DNA of 64,000 nt from Alphaproteobacteria bacterium (GCA_024227565.1 JAAEUE010000233.1:1-64000); one strand, 5' to 3'; positions 24,034-32,168 are shown, counted from the stretch's first letter. Notes: generated from the sequence alone by a model not told the origin. Program-made: numbers and translations.

Positions 24034-24498
24034 ATGAGCAATCAAGTAACCGACACCACCGGGCTGGGCGCAATCCGCAGCTTGGACTATGTCATCGTGC
24101 TCTGCGATGACCTTGAAGCGATGAAGCAGTTCTACTGCAGCATCTTCGACTTTCTCATTGACGACGAGCAACCGGGAAAATTGATCTGTTTCCGGGTCGG
24201 CACACTGTTTTTGTGCCTAAGGCCCCGGGGGCGCCAGTATGATGGTCCCACCATCCCTGAGACGTCTGCAGCCATACAGCTCAGCTTCCGGGTTCCGCCG
24301 GCTGATGTGGACCTTGCCCACGAAACACTGAAGCAGAGGGGCGTCGATATTATCGAGGGCTCTACCAATCAAGATTGGCCCCACCGCACGTTGTTTTTCA
24401 GGGACCCGGAGAACAATGTTATCGAGATTTTTGCTGAGATCCATCAGCGCGACACGCTTTCCTCTCCAACAGGCACTCATCTCTTGGTTCAGAGCTGA
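24034..24498 (+). CDS. VOC family protein (glyoxalase/dioxygenase fold)
   Basis: A 154-residue vicinal-oxygen-chelate protein: LDYVIVLCDDLEAMKQFYCS opens the first beta-alpha-beta-beta-beta module and PHRTLFFRDPENNVIEIFAE the second, the latter supplying a conserved metal-ligand Glu. Members include glyoxalase I, extradiol dioxygenases and resistance proteins; nothing in the context specifies which. An AGGA sits upstream of the ATG. It is convergent with metF. Confidence 0.88.
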   Translation: MSNQVTDTTGLGAIRSLDYVIVLCDDLEAMKQFYCSIFDFLIDDEQPGKLICFRVGTLFLCLRPRGRQYDGPTIPETSAAIQLSFRVPPADVDLAHETLKQRGVDIIEGSTNQDWPHRTLFFRDPENNVIEIFAEIHQRDTLSSPTGTHLLVQS

Positions 24499-24560
24499 AA
24501 CCCTGCGTCAGGCCTGACAAACCTCACCCAAACCGTCTCTGGCTCTGGGCTCTCAGACGG

Positions 24561-25463
24561 CTAGCTGCGCGCTTCGTCCAGCCATTCGAACAGACGGTCA
24601 AAGCCGCCGAACGGATAGAGATGGGCGCGGGTTACGCCAAGCTCGGGCTGGTTGACCTTTAGGTCTGCCAGTCCGGCCACCAGGCCGTCTGGTTTGTTCA
24701 CGCTCATCAGCTTGGTGATGTTCAGGGCCTGCTTGCGGATGAATTTGGCGGAGGCGCCCACACCGCACACAGCGGCGTATTTCACCAGGGTTTTCAGTGT
24801 GGCCGGTCCAGGAACGCCCACATGGATGGGAAGCGTGATGCCTTCGGCGCGCAGGGTTTTGGCCCAGCTTTCAACCGGTCCGGCTTCAAACAGGAACTGG
24901 GTTGCGATGTGGGCCTCAATGCCTTCGTCCTGGGCGAACTTCTGCTTGTCGTGAAGGGCTTGAAGCAGGGCTTGTTTGCCGACCTTCTTCTCAATGTCCA
25001 GATTGCCTTCCGGGTGTCCGGCCATGCCCAGCTTGTGAATGCCATGCTTGCCGAAGAGGCCGGTTTGCATCAGCTGCACGGCTGCATCGAACGCGCCGTT
25101 TGGTGTGGCCGCGCCGCCGCCCAGTACAAGGGCGCGCTTAACATCAGCTTCACCGGCATATGCGGCGAGCCATTCGTTCAGCACATCAGCGGTTAACACG
25201 AAGCGGGCCGGCACGTGCGGCACCGGCTCAAGGCCTGCGGTGCGCAGGGCCCGAACGGCCTGGAGAATGCCCGGTTGGTCGCCTGCGTCCAGCATCGCCA
25301 CATAAACGGGCGTGCCCGGCTTCAGGTATCCAGCCAGAAGATCAATCTTGTCCACATGCTTCGGGGTGATCTCAAGCGAGAAATCGCTCAGAAAATTAGC
25401 CACGGGGTGCAACGGCGTTGCCTGATTCTCGTTCACTGCAGACATCATGTTCATTTTGACCAT
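24561..25463 (-). CDS. metF: Methylenetetrahydrofolate reductase (MTHFR)
   Basis: A 300-residue TIM-barrel flavoprotein that reduces 5,10-methylene-THF to 5-methyl-THF. Family features seen are FSLEITPKHVDKIDLL at the start, VPHVPARFV, the flavin-contacting KLGMAGHPEGNLD and AHIATQFLFEAG. It is a divergent short MTHFR of the type found with one-carbon/betaine catabolism genes. The start may instead be the ATG at 25454. Paired with the sox genes 6 kb away, it would handle methylene-THF made from sarcosine. Confidence 0.87.
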   Translation of the reverse strand: MVKMNMMSAVNENQATPLHPVANFLSDFSLEITPKHVDKIDLLAGYLKPGTPVYVAMLDAGDQPGILQAVRALRTAGLEPVPHVPARFVLTADVLNEWLAAYAGEADVKRALVLGGGAATPNGAFDAAVQLMQTGLFGKHGIHKLGMAGHPEGNLDIEKKVGKQALLQALHDKQKFAQDEGIEAHIATQFLFEAGPVESWAKTLRAEGITLPIHVGVPGPATLKTLVKYAAVCGVGASAKFIRKQALNITKLMSVNKPDGLVAGLADLKVNQPELGVTRAHLYPFGGFDRLFEWLDEARS

Positions 25464-25553
25464 CCTTGGCTCCAGCCCTTAGGGGCGGGGTCTAAGTGGG
25501 CCTTTGTGAGCCAGGTGACGCGCTTGGGAACGACATGCGTTCAGCAAATTGCG

Positions 25554-25660
25554 ACTAGAGCAACCCCCGTGAAGGCGGAAGCGCCTGAGCGGGGTTAAGT
25601 TGCTCGCCGATACGGAAATCTGGAGCTCATTGCACTCAGAGGGAGCGCAATAAGCTCTAG
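25554..25660. repeat. Type C repeat, copy C2
   Basis: Begins CTAGAGCAA and contains the conserved GGGGTTAAGTTGCTCGCC and GGAAATCTGGAG. Hairpin 1 is AGGCG-GAAG-CGCCT. Hairpin 2 is an imperfect GAGCTCATTGC...GCAATAAGCTC. The stems differ from C1 and C3 but keep pairing. It lies between metF and the GlxA-type gene. Confidence 0.82.
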
Positions 25661-25724
25661 CAATATTATCGCGACGGCAGTATGTGAATTATCTATGCAT
25701 TGCTTCGTGAAGGATTAGCCTGGA

Positions 25725-26723
25725 ATGTTCGGTGAGAAACCGAGAGAGCTGCCGCAACTGTTTGCGTTCGTGCTGATTCCGCAATTTTCCATGATGCCGC
25801 TGGCCGCAGCGGTTGAACCCTTGCGCATTGCCAACCGAATGTCTGAGCGCGACCTCTATAAATGGTCGATCCATTCGGTGGACGGCGAGCCGGTCGTGGG
25901 CTCGAACGGCATGCCCATCGTGGTCGATGGCAGCGTCAACGACATTGGAGATCATGCCACCATCGTGGTTTGCGCCGGCATCGATGTGCATCAGCATGTG
26001 GACAAGAAGCTGGTGAACTGGCTGCGCAAGGCCGACAGGCGGGGCGCTGACATTGGCGGCCTGTGCACCGCAAGCCATTTGCTGGCAGAGGCCGGCCTTT
26101 TAAACGGACACCGTTGCACCATCCACTGGGAGAACCTGCCGGGCTTTGCAGAGGCATTTCCCGACATTGAGGTGACCGGCGGCCTGTTCGAGTTTGACCG
26201 TGACCGCTTCACCTCGGCCGGCGGAACCTCGCCAATCGATATGATGCTGGCGATGATCGCCAGCCAGCATGGGCCTGATTTGGCGGCCGACACGGCCGAG
26301 CAGGTGCTGCATTCGCCGATCCGCCACCACTCAGAGCACCAGCGCATGTCGCTGCCGGCCCGCATTGGCGCGCGCCATCCCAAGTTGGTGGGGATCATCG
26401 AGCAGATGGAGACGAATCTGGAAGAGCCGCTCTCGCCCAGCATTCTGGCCAAAGAGGCTGGCCTTTCCACGCGCCAGCTGGAGCGCCTGTTCCGGCGTTA
26501 TCTGGACCGTTCGCCGAAACGCTATTATCTGGAGCTGCGCTTGAAAAAAGCGCGCTCCTTGCTGCTGCAAACCAATATGTCGGTGATCAATGTGGCGCTG
26601 GCGTGCGGGTTTTCCTCGCCGTCGCATTTCTCAAAATGCTACCGGGCCTACTATGGCCGCACACCCTACCGCGAGCGCGGCATCCCCACGCTTGCCTCCG
26701 GCGCTGCAGGGGCGAGCGCCTGA
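25725..26723 (+). CDS. GlxA/GbdR-type transcriptional regulator (GATase1-like + AraC HTH)
   Basis: A 332-residue activator with a DJ-1/PfpI-like N-terminal domain (about 10-190, with IGGLCTASHLLAEAGLLNGH holding the nucleophile-elbow Cys position) and an AraC-type double HTH at the C-terminus (AGLSTRQLERLFRRYLDRSP and VNVALACGFSSPSHFSKCYR). GbdR, the glycine-betaine catabolism activator, has this architecture. The neighbouring metF and nearby soxBDAG make the same role plausible. It is divergent from metF across a type C repeat. Confidence 0.9.
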   Translation: MFGEKPRELPQLFAFVLIPQFSMMPLAAAVEPLRIANRMSERDLYKWSIHSVDGEPVVGSNGMPIVVDGSVNDIGDHATIVVCAGIDVHQHVDKKLVNWLRKADRRGADIGGLCTASHLLAEAGLLNGHRCTIHWENLPGFAEAFPDIEVTGGLFEFDRDRFTSAGGTSPIDMMLAMIASQHGPDLAADTAEQVLHSPIRHHSEHQRMSLPARIGARHPKLVGIIEQMETNLEEPLSPSILAKEAGLSTRQLERLFRRYLDRSPKRYYLELRLKKARSLLLQTNMSVINVALACGFSSPSHFSKCYRAYYGRTPYRERGIPTLASGAAGASA

Positions 26724-26780
26724 GGGTTACTATCCCGCGCGCGCTCACTTTCTCCCCCGCGCCCCTGCACTCTCCCTTCC

Positions 26781-26858
26781 CGCGCCCCTGCGGAAGCAGG
26801 GGCCCATAGCAATGAGCGTGCCGCACGATCCTGGATCCCTGCTTTCGCAGGGATGCGG
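26781..26858 (+). repeat. Type A double-hairpin repeat, copy A8 (short spacer)
   Basis: The left arm has a GGAA loop (CCCCTGC-GGAA-GCAGGGG) and the right arm is normal. The spacer is about 12 bp shorter than in the other copies and ends CGATCCT. Same orientation as the rest; the only type A copy outside the GTA region. Confidence 0.87.
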
Positions 26859-26914
26859 GAGAAGGGGCAGGGATGCGGGAGAAGGGGCAGGGAAGCGGGG
26901 AGAAGAGGCAGGGA
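26849..26914 (+). repeat. 20-bp tandem repeat grown from the end of A8
   Basis: Unit AGGGATGCGGGAGAAGGGGC occurs twice exactly, then once as a 21-bp variant, then breaks off. Like the array at A4 it starts with the end of the type A right arm, but the rest of the unit is different, so the expansions arose independently. Confidence 0.9.
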
Positions 26915-27182
26915 TGCAGAAGCCCCCAAAATCAGCAGAGGGCGAGCTTCAACAAGAAACCCGCCCTCCTGATAAAGTAACGCCCACGACCGGGGGCAAA
27001 CCTGCGGACGGCACTCTATCAATCCTTTACGGCGCTACGCTACATTGGGATCACTCGCTTGCCAAGCAGCGGCGCCTTGAATCCACGGTCATTATTTCAA
27101 ACCGTTACTCAGCCTACGGATGAAATTTTCACCTTTAGATTGCAATCTTTACCAGGCCTCGTAAAAATTTCAGACCTTGGCT

Positions 27183-28571
27183 TTAATCCGCCACAGCGGG
27201 GATCTTGAGCTTCACCTCCAGGCCACCCAACTCAGCAGCGCCGAGCTTGATCTTGCCGCCGTACATGCCGGCGGTTTCCGACACGATGGACAGGCCCAGG
27301 CCGGAGCCGGGCTTGGACTCATCAATACGGTGGCCGCGTTTGAGGGCCTCATGGCGTTGTTGCGGCGTCAGGCCCGGTCCGTCATCGCTGACGAAGATAT
27401 CGAGCCACACCCGCCCCTCATCCATCTCTGAAGCCCGCCAGATGGCCCTGAGATCAATCTGGCTTTTGGCGAACTTGAAGGCGTTTTCCAAAAGATTGCC
27501 GATCATCTCCTCCAGATCCTGCTTTTCGCCGCGGAAGCGCGCGTTCTCTGAGCAGACGACGTTGACGTCGATGTTCTTGTCAAGATTGATGCGCTGAAGC
27601 GTGCGTGCCAGGCTGTCCAGCACCGGTTCAACATTGGTGGACGAGGTGAGGGTTCTGGCCCGGGCGGCCCGCCTTGCGCGGTCCAGGTACATGTTCACCT
27701 GATCGCGCATGAGCCCGATTTGCTGGGTCACCTTGCCGCCCAGCTCCCCAGGATGAAGGTCTGCCTCATTCGCCAGCACACTGAGCGGGGTTTTGAGGGC
27801 GTGCGCCAGGTTGCCCACTTGGGTCCGGGCCCGTTCGACCACTTCGTCGTTGTTTTCCAACAGCAGATTCAGCTCATCGGCCACCGGTTGGATTTCGTTG
27901 GGATATCCCCCTTCCAGGCTTTTGGCCTTGCCGGCCCGCACAGCAATCAGGCCATCACTTAGCGAGCGCAATGGCCCCAGCCCATAGCGCACCTGAACGA
28001 AGGCCGCGAGAGCCAGCCCGAAGGCCAAAATCGCAAGGGCGATGATCAATGTGCGGTTGAATTCGGCCACATCAGCCGCGACCACCTTTTCATCCCCGGC
28101 CACAAGTATGGTGAAAACCTGTTCGGATCCTGAAACCTGGATCGGGCGATCGACCACGCGCAGTGTCTTGCCGTCAGGCCCTTGCAGGTAATAGCTGGCG
28201 ACCCCGCCTTCGGCCCGCGACGCGGTCAGGCTTTGCTCAACCGGCAGGCGTTGTTCGAGCAAGGATTCTGAGGCAATCGATTGAACCTCTCCGCCAGCGG
28301 CCTGGGAGGAAACTTGCCAGTACCAGCCCGACAAAGGCAGCGTGAACTGGGCATCGGGCAACGGGCGGGTGTTGACCAATTTGCCATCGGCTCCCAATTC
28401 AACGTTTGCCAGCAAGCCATCGAGCAGCGATTGCAGGCGGGCGTCGAAGTTGCGTTCAACCGAAGTGCGGAACAATTGCGCAAGAAGGAACCCGGCCACT
28501 GCAAGAACCACAAGGCTCCAAATTGCCGAGGACGCAACGAGGCGGAAGGAAAGGGACTTATGCCCCTTCAT
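27183..28571 (-). CDS. feuQ: Sensor histidine kinase, FeuQ/PhoQ-like
   Basis: A 462-residue membrane kinase: membrane segment at about 10-32, periplasmic sensor to about 170, second membrane segment (TLIIALAILAFGLALAAFV), HAMP-like linker, then phospho-acceptor His257 in GNLAHALKTPLSVLANEAD, and a HATPase domain with GNLLENAFKFAKS and GLGLSIVSETAGMYGGKI. It overlaps the response regulator gene by 14 nt, with a PepSY protein upstream, the FeuN-FeuP-FeuQ layout known from Sinorhizobium, where it controls envelope and osmotic functions. The symbol is inferred from layout and size. Confidence 0.85.
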   Translation of the reverse strand: MKGHKSLSFRLVASSAIWSLVVLAVAGFLLAQLFRTSVERNFDARLQSLLDGLLANVELGADGKLVNTRPLPDAQFTLPLSGWYWQVSSQAAGGEVQSIASESLLEQRLPVEQSLTASRAEGGVASYYLQGPDGKTLRVVDRPIQVSGSEQVFTILVAGDEKVVAADVAEFNRTLIIALAILAFGLALAAFVQVRYGLGPLRSLSDGLIAVRAGKAKSLEGGYPNEIQPVADELNLLLENNDEVVERARTQVGNLAHALKTPLSVLANEADLHPGELGGKVTQQIGLMRDQVNMYLDRARRAARARTLTSSTNVEPVLDSLARTLQRINLDKNIDVNVVCSENARFRGEKQDLEEMIGNLLENAFKFAKSQIDLRAIWRASEMDEGRVWLDIFVSDDGPGLTPQQRHEALKRGHRIDESKPGSGLGLSIVSETAGMYGGKIKLGAAELGGLEVKLKIPAVAD

Positions 28572-29229
28572 CGGGTGCCGCGAGCCGGTAGCCGAGACCG
28601 CGCGCAGTCTTGATCATGTCGAGCCCGATCTTCTTGCGAACCCGGCCGACGAAAACCTCGATGGTGTTGGAATCGCGGTCAAAGTCCTGGTCATACAGAT
28701 GCTCGACCAGCTCCGTGCGGTTCACCACACGGTCTTGGTGATGCATCATGTAGGCCAACAGCCGGTATTCCAGCGAGGTCAGTTTGATGGCCCGGCCATC
28801 GACGGTCACCTTGGCGGATTTTGTGTCCAGCATCATGGGCCCGCAGGTCAATTCGCTGGTTGCGTGTCCGGCACTGCGCCTCAAAAGGGCGCGAACCCGG
28901 GCAAGCACTTCTTCCATGTGAAAGGGTTTTGAGACGTAATCATCAGCGCCGGCATCAAAGCCCGACACCTTGTCGCTCCAGCGGTCGCGGGCGGTGAGGA
29001 TCAGCACTGGCATCTTGTGGCCTTCGCGGCGCCAGGCTTCCAGAACACTCACCCCATCCATAACCGGCAGACCGAGATCCAGGATCACACAATCATAAGG
29101 TTCGGTATCGCCCAGGAAGTGGCCTTCTTCGCCATCGGTGGCATTATCGACCACATAGCCGGAATCGGTCAGGGCGTTGACCAGTTGCCTGTTGATATCG
29201 GGATCATCTTCAACGACGAGTATGCGCAT
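28558..29229 (-). CDS. feuP: OmpR-family response regulator, FeuP-like
   Basis: A 223-residue regulator: receiver domain with phospho-acceptor Asp51 (ILDLGLPVMDG), conserved Lys in YVSKPF, and a C-terminal winged helix (LTSLEYRLLAYMMHHQDRVV, then RTELVEHLYDQDFDRDSN). The length equals known FeuP proteins. It is transcribed with the kinase gene and 36 bp after the PepSY gene. Autoregulation is plausible but no site was identified. Confidence 0.88.
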   Translation of the reverse strand: MRILVVEDDPDINRQLVNALTDSGYVVDNATDGEEGHFLGDTEPYDCVILDLGLPVMDGVSVLEAWRREGHKMPVLILTARDRWSDKVSGFDAGADDYVSKPFHMEEVLARVRALLRRSAGHATSELTCGPMMLDTKSAKVTVDGRAIKLTSLEYRLLAYMMHHQDRVVNRTELVEHLYDQDFDRDSNTIEVFVGRVRKKIGLDMIKTARGLGYRLAAPDEGA

Positions 29230-29265
29230 TTCAGGTTCCTTTTTGCGACCGAGCCCAACACCGAG

Positions 29266-29580
29266 CTAGCGGCGCATGACGGATCCCGTCTTAGCATCAA
29301 TCACGATAATGTGCAGCTTCCCCTTGTTGCGTGCTTTAATAACATAGCGCGGGGACCCTCCGCCGGAAAGACGTACGTTGAGCAGTTTGCTTGAAGGCGC
29401 AACCTGGCGCGCGATACGCGCTGCAGCAGAGGGCGCAATGAGCTTGTGGCCATTAGACTGTGCGAGCTTAAAATCAGCCGCTACGCCAAGGCCGGAGCCT
29501 TTCAAAGCCGACGAGGGCACGGCATGCGCACTCGTGGCGGCGATCGCCATAGCTGTTATGAAAATGATTAGTCTCAGCAC
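29266..29580 (-). CDS. Small periplasmic PepSY-like protein, FeuN candidate
   Basis: A 104-residue protein from a GTG start, chosen because it opens a clean signal peptide (LRLIIFITAMAIAATSAHA) after a GGAG. The frame is open further upstream but gives a non-secreted basic leader. The C-terminus (SAAARIARQVAPSSKLLNVR, then YVIKARNKGKLHIIVIDAKT, ending SVMRR) has the PepSY pattern. Position directly before a FeuP/FeuQ-like pair suggests a FeuN-like periplasmic modulator of the kinase. This is inference from layout and localisation. Confidence 0.68.
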   Translation of the reverse strand: MLRLIIFITAMAIAATSAHAVPSSALKGSGLGVAADFKLAQSNGHKLIAPSAAARIARQVAPSSKLLNVRLSGGGSPRYVIKARNKGKLHIIVIDAKTGSVMRR

Positions 29581-29722
29581 CGTTCCAGCTCCACTCCATT
29601 CAACGGAGGCCACCCTATGAGATTCAGCCTGAACCTTCGATGAACAGCCCGCGGGCGCGCCCTTCATACGGGACGCCCGCCAACGTGACGATGCTGATGA
29701 GTCTGCGCTCATTGTCAAGTCT

Positions 29723-30112
29723 TCAGTCGCGATAATAAAGATGTGGGCCAAGTAAAGCGCAAGGCTGTAAGTTTAATGACCAGCCAGGGCATTGGTCATG
29801 CCTGTGGAACCGGGTGGCGCCATTTGTAGGGTCATCGTAGAGGCCGGCGAACACTCCCGCAACGACAGACAAGGACTTCAAGCAAGGTTCCTCATCTGTA
29901 TTATGGCAAGTAGAGGAAAAATCGCCCATATTGCTCACCTCGAGATCGCGTGCAATATGGTGTAATTCGCCACCTTTGGACAATCGATTTTTGATCGCAT
30001 AAGATGTTGCAATTAAATCAGTAATTCCATCTCTGGTTGCCACAAATTGGACGAATTTCGACGCCTTTAATGCGTGACCCAAATTGGGAATAGGGTAATT
30101 TTCATCTTTCAT
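29723..30112 (-). CDS. SleB/Hydrolase_2-like protein lacking the usual catalytic Glu
   Basis: A 129-residue protein with a GTAGGA ribosome-binding site. SYAIKNRLSKGG resembles the VVxNR helix of SleB-type cell-wall hydrolases; DDPTNGATRFHRHDQCPGWS matches the DPTxGATHF motif and GPHLYYRD the terminal IGxHxFY. The EAxGE motif that carries the catalytic Glu is replaced by about VATRDG, so it may be inactive or misassigned. No signal peptide. DNA is lower in GC than its neighbours, suggesting transfer. It lies beyond the PepSY gene on the same strand. Confidence 0.6.
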   Translation of the reverse strand: MKDENYPIPNLGHALKASKFVQFVATRDGITDLIATSYAIKNRLSKGGELHHIARDLEVSNMGDFSSTCHNTDEEPCLKSLSVVAGVFAGLYDDPTNGATRFHRHDQCPGWSLNLQPCALLGPHLYYRD

Positions 30113-30192
30113 AGCTTTTTTTCCTACAAACCTGTTGGCTTGTCAAGTCCAAAAGCTGTTCGGCCTTGTGCCTTGCTGGAGAGACGGCGGTC

Positions 30193-31131
30193 TCACGTTT
30201 CCTCTTGAGCCTCAAGAGCTTTGGCCGTGCTGTCTTGGGCGGCCTCATCCAGGATCCAGTTGCAGAATGCCTTTACTTTGGCCCGGCGCATATTCTCATG
30301 TGGGCAGACGAGCCAGTAGGAAAAGCCGGCCTTCAGCACCAGATCAAACGGCCGCACCAGACGGCCGGCCTTCAATTCTTCCACCACCGCGAAGTTACTG
30401 ACCAGGGCAACGCCATTGCCGCTCAGGGCTGCCTCGATGGCCATATTTTCGACCGTGAAGGTTGGGCCGTGCTTCACCTTGAGGTCCTCGAGGCCTGCCG
30501 CCGTGAGCCACATTTGCCAGTCGGGCAGGGGCACGGAAAAGTGCCCCCAATCAACATGCAGCAGGCGGAAATGCTGCAGATCAGACGGCATGCGCAGCGG
30601 CGGGTCTGCGCTGAGCAGTTTGGGGCTGCACACAATGCTCACCTGTTCGCCAAACACCCGCGCCACATGCAAGCCCGGATAGTCGCCCAAGCCAAGGCGG
30701 ATGCCAATGTCGATGCCGTCCCGCTCAAAATCGCGCGACAACAGCGAGGCATCCAGGCGCAAATCGATGTCGGGATGTTTGTCACCAAAGTCAGGCAGGC
30801 GGGGAAGCAACCACTTTTGCGCAAAGGTTGGCGCACTGCTCACGGTCAAAACCCCGGTCTCCTGATTTTGCGCCAGGTGCTCAACCGCTTCGGCCAGCTT
30901 GTCGAAGCCTTCGGTGACCAGGGGCAAAACAGTTCTGGCCTCTTCGGTCAACCGAACCGCGCGGGTCATGCGGTGGAACAGGGCGATGCCCAGATAATCC
31001 TCCAGTTGTTTGATTTGTTGGCTGATCGCGGCGGGGGTTACGAAAAGTTCATCTGCGGCTTTAGAAAAACTGAGCCAACGCGCCGCAGATTCGAATGCAC
31101 GCAAGGAATTTAAAGGGGGAAGACGGCGCAT
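30193..31131 (-). CDS. LysR-family regulator, GcvA type
   Basis: A 312-residue LysR regulator. The N-terminal HTH contains LNSLRAFESAARWLSFSKAA and TPAAISQQIKQLEDYLGIAL, with the following LFHRMTRAVRLTEEARTVLP typical of the GcvA subgroup. The C-terminal half is a periplasmic-binding-like effector domain (TVSSAPTFAQKWLLPRLPDF). GcvA-type proteins often sit beside glycine or sarcosine genes; here soxG ends about 420 bp away on the same strand. Whether it controls soxBDAG is inferred. Confidence 0.9.
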   Translation of the reverse strand: MRRLPPLNSLRAFESAARWLSFSKAADELFVTPAAISQQIKQLEDYLGIALFHRMTRAVRLTEEARTVLPLVTEGFDKLAEAVEHLAQNQETGVLTVSSAPTFAQKWLLPRLPDFGDKHPDIDLRLDASLLSRDFERDGIDIGIRLGLGDYPGLHVARVFGEQVSIVCSPKLLSADPPLRMPSDLQHFRLLHVDWGHFSVPLPDWQMWLTAAGLEDLKVKHGPTFTVENMAIEAALSGNGVALVSNFAVVEELKAGRLVRPFDLVLKAGFSYWLVCPHENMRRAKVKAFCNWILDEAAQDSTAKALEAQEET

Positions 31132-31263
31132 GTGAGGTTTTCCGCGAGGTATAAATTAGTAATTCTAACTTATCGCATCAGAAAGCATCGTTTGTCAAAA
31201 CGGCCAGGGAAGTGCATCTTCGGTGCATCAAATCAGTCCATCCCTTTCACAGGAGATTTCGTC
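31132..31263. other. Divergent regulatory region between LysR gene and small ORF
   Basis: A 132-bp gap holding an A/T-rich part (31150-31180), a tandem GTGCATC pair and a strong CAGGAG ribosome-binding site for the 39-codon gene. Confidence 0.5.
31211..31230 (+). promoter_or_regulatory. Tandem GTGCATC cores 11 bp apart, candidate OmpR-family box
   Basis: AGTGCATC (31211-31218) and GGTGCATC (31222-31229) are direct repeats exactly 11 bp apart, one helical turn, the spacing used by OmpR/PhoB-type dimers. The same arrangement is found upstream of degP. It lies 34-53 bp before the small gene. Confidence 0.5.
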
Positions 31264-31383
31264 ATGACCAACCACGTCAACCACATGCCCAGCTCTTCCG
31301 TCACGCTTTCCATGATGATCTCAGAAATCGTGTATCGGGTCGTCTCAGCAGTTGAGCAGCTGCTGCCGCGGACTTCGAAGTAG
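31264..31383 (+). CDS. 39-residue small protein
   Basis: A short frame with a good ribosome-binding site (ACAGGAGATTTCGTC before the ATG). The sequence is amphipathic in the middle (SVTLSMMISEIVYRVVSAV) and ends QLLPRTSK. No known family recognised. The candidate 11-bp box lies just upstream. Type B repeat follows at 31425. It could be a membrane-associated small regulator or stress peptide. Confidence 0.5.
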   Translation: MTNHVNHMPSSSVTLSMMISEIVYRVVSAVEQLLPRTSK

Positions 31384-31424
31384 GGCCGTTCTTCCCAAAA
31401 CGCCTCTCTGAGCAGCCCTCAACT

Positions 31425-31510
31425 CCGTCATGCCTGCGAAGGCAGGCATCCAGAGCCGAATAGACGATAGAGCGTAACGCCCTGGATTCCCGCCTACGCG
31501 GGAATGACGG
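31425..31510 (+). repeat. Type B double-hairpin repeat, copy B4
   Basis: CCGTCATGCCTGC-GAAG loop left arm, CCAGAGCC, a short spacer, then CCCTGGATTCCCGCC...GGGAATGACGG. The best-conserved type B copy in this half of the window. Located between the small gene and soxG. Confidence 0.87.
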
Positions 31511-31553
31511 AAGAAGAGGCAAGCACGCAGGCGATGCTGAGCTCTTGGATGGG

Positions 31554-32168
31554 TTAAACCACCGGCGGAGCTTCAGCGGAGCTCAGGAACTCCACCTCGC
31601 TGCCCTTCATGGCCGTCGCCTCAATCCAATCCCAGGCATGGTGGGCGTAAGACCGGAACACCATCAGATGGAACACATCCGGCTTTTCTGAAACCACATG
31701 CACCATGGCCGCGATTTCACCGAACAGCATGCGGCGCACGGTTCCAGCCTCATAACCTGATTGCGTGAAGTCAATCGATGAGCCCTTCATCAAGGTTTCG
31801 CGCACCCGGTCGCCTTCAAGGCGAATGATGGTGCGGGCATCGGACATATCCACCGCCAGCGAGAAAATGCCTTCCAGGCTTGCGTTAAGCTTGGCCAGAA
31901 GGCCGCCAACAGCCTTGCGCGGACAGGTGATGAGCCATTGGTCGGGAGACATCCACAAACACACGATGTCGCCCATGCCGGCGCTGGTGCGTGGAGCGGT
32001 GGGCAGGGCGATGCCAAGGGCCGCCTTGGCCGCATCCATGAACTTTTTGTCCTTGGGCAGGCCGCGCAGGTCGATCATGCCAAGATCGACAACCTCGGTC
32101 ATGATGATGGCAAGGCCGCCCGGGGCCTCGCGGTCGTACAATGGTGTGATGATGAGGGCCTCAGACAT
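31554..32168 (-). CDS. soxG: Sarcosine oxidase gamma subunit
   Basis: A 204-residue protein, the small GCV_T-like subunit of heterotetrameric sarcosine oxidase (SoxBDAG). Features: LRGLPKDKKFMDAAKAALGI, VCLWMSPDQWLITC, VDMSDARTIIRLEGDRVRET. The last gene of the sox group, overlapping soxA by 8 nt. The start at 32168 (MSEALIITPLYD) is chosen over an earlier in-frame ATG lying inside soxA. Confidence 0.9.
   Translation of the reverse strand: MSEALIITPLYDREAPGGLAIIMTEVVDLGMIDLRGLPKDKKFMDAAKAALGIALPTAPRTSAGMGDIVCLWMSPDQWLITCPRKAVGGLLAKLNASLEGIFSLAVDMSDARTIIRLEGDRVRETLMKGSSIDFTQSGYEAGTVRRMLFGEIAAMVHVVSEKPDVFHLMVFRSYAHHAWDWIEATAMKGSEVEFLSSAEAPPVV

Larger units (their letters stand above)
26724..27182. 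other. Intergenic: type A repeat and tandem units; no convincing gene
   Basis: Contains A8 (26781-26858), a 20-bp tandem array, and about 260 bp that lacks a supported gene. A 69-codon frame from 26914 begins inside the tandem array and has no recognisable domain. Confidence 0.65.

Noticed and set aside
24507..24518. GTCAGGCCTGAC palindrome as a terminator between the VOC gene and metF
   Set aside because: It has no loop and no T-run, so it cannot form a normal terminator hairpin.
121..26858. Repeats as a CRISPR array
   Set aside because: Copies are scattered kilobases apart, have no unique spacers of constant length, and no cas genes are present.
26914..27123. 69-codon frame after copy A8
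   Set aside because: It starts inside the tandem array, has no recognisable domain and no good start signal.
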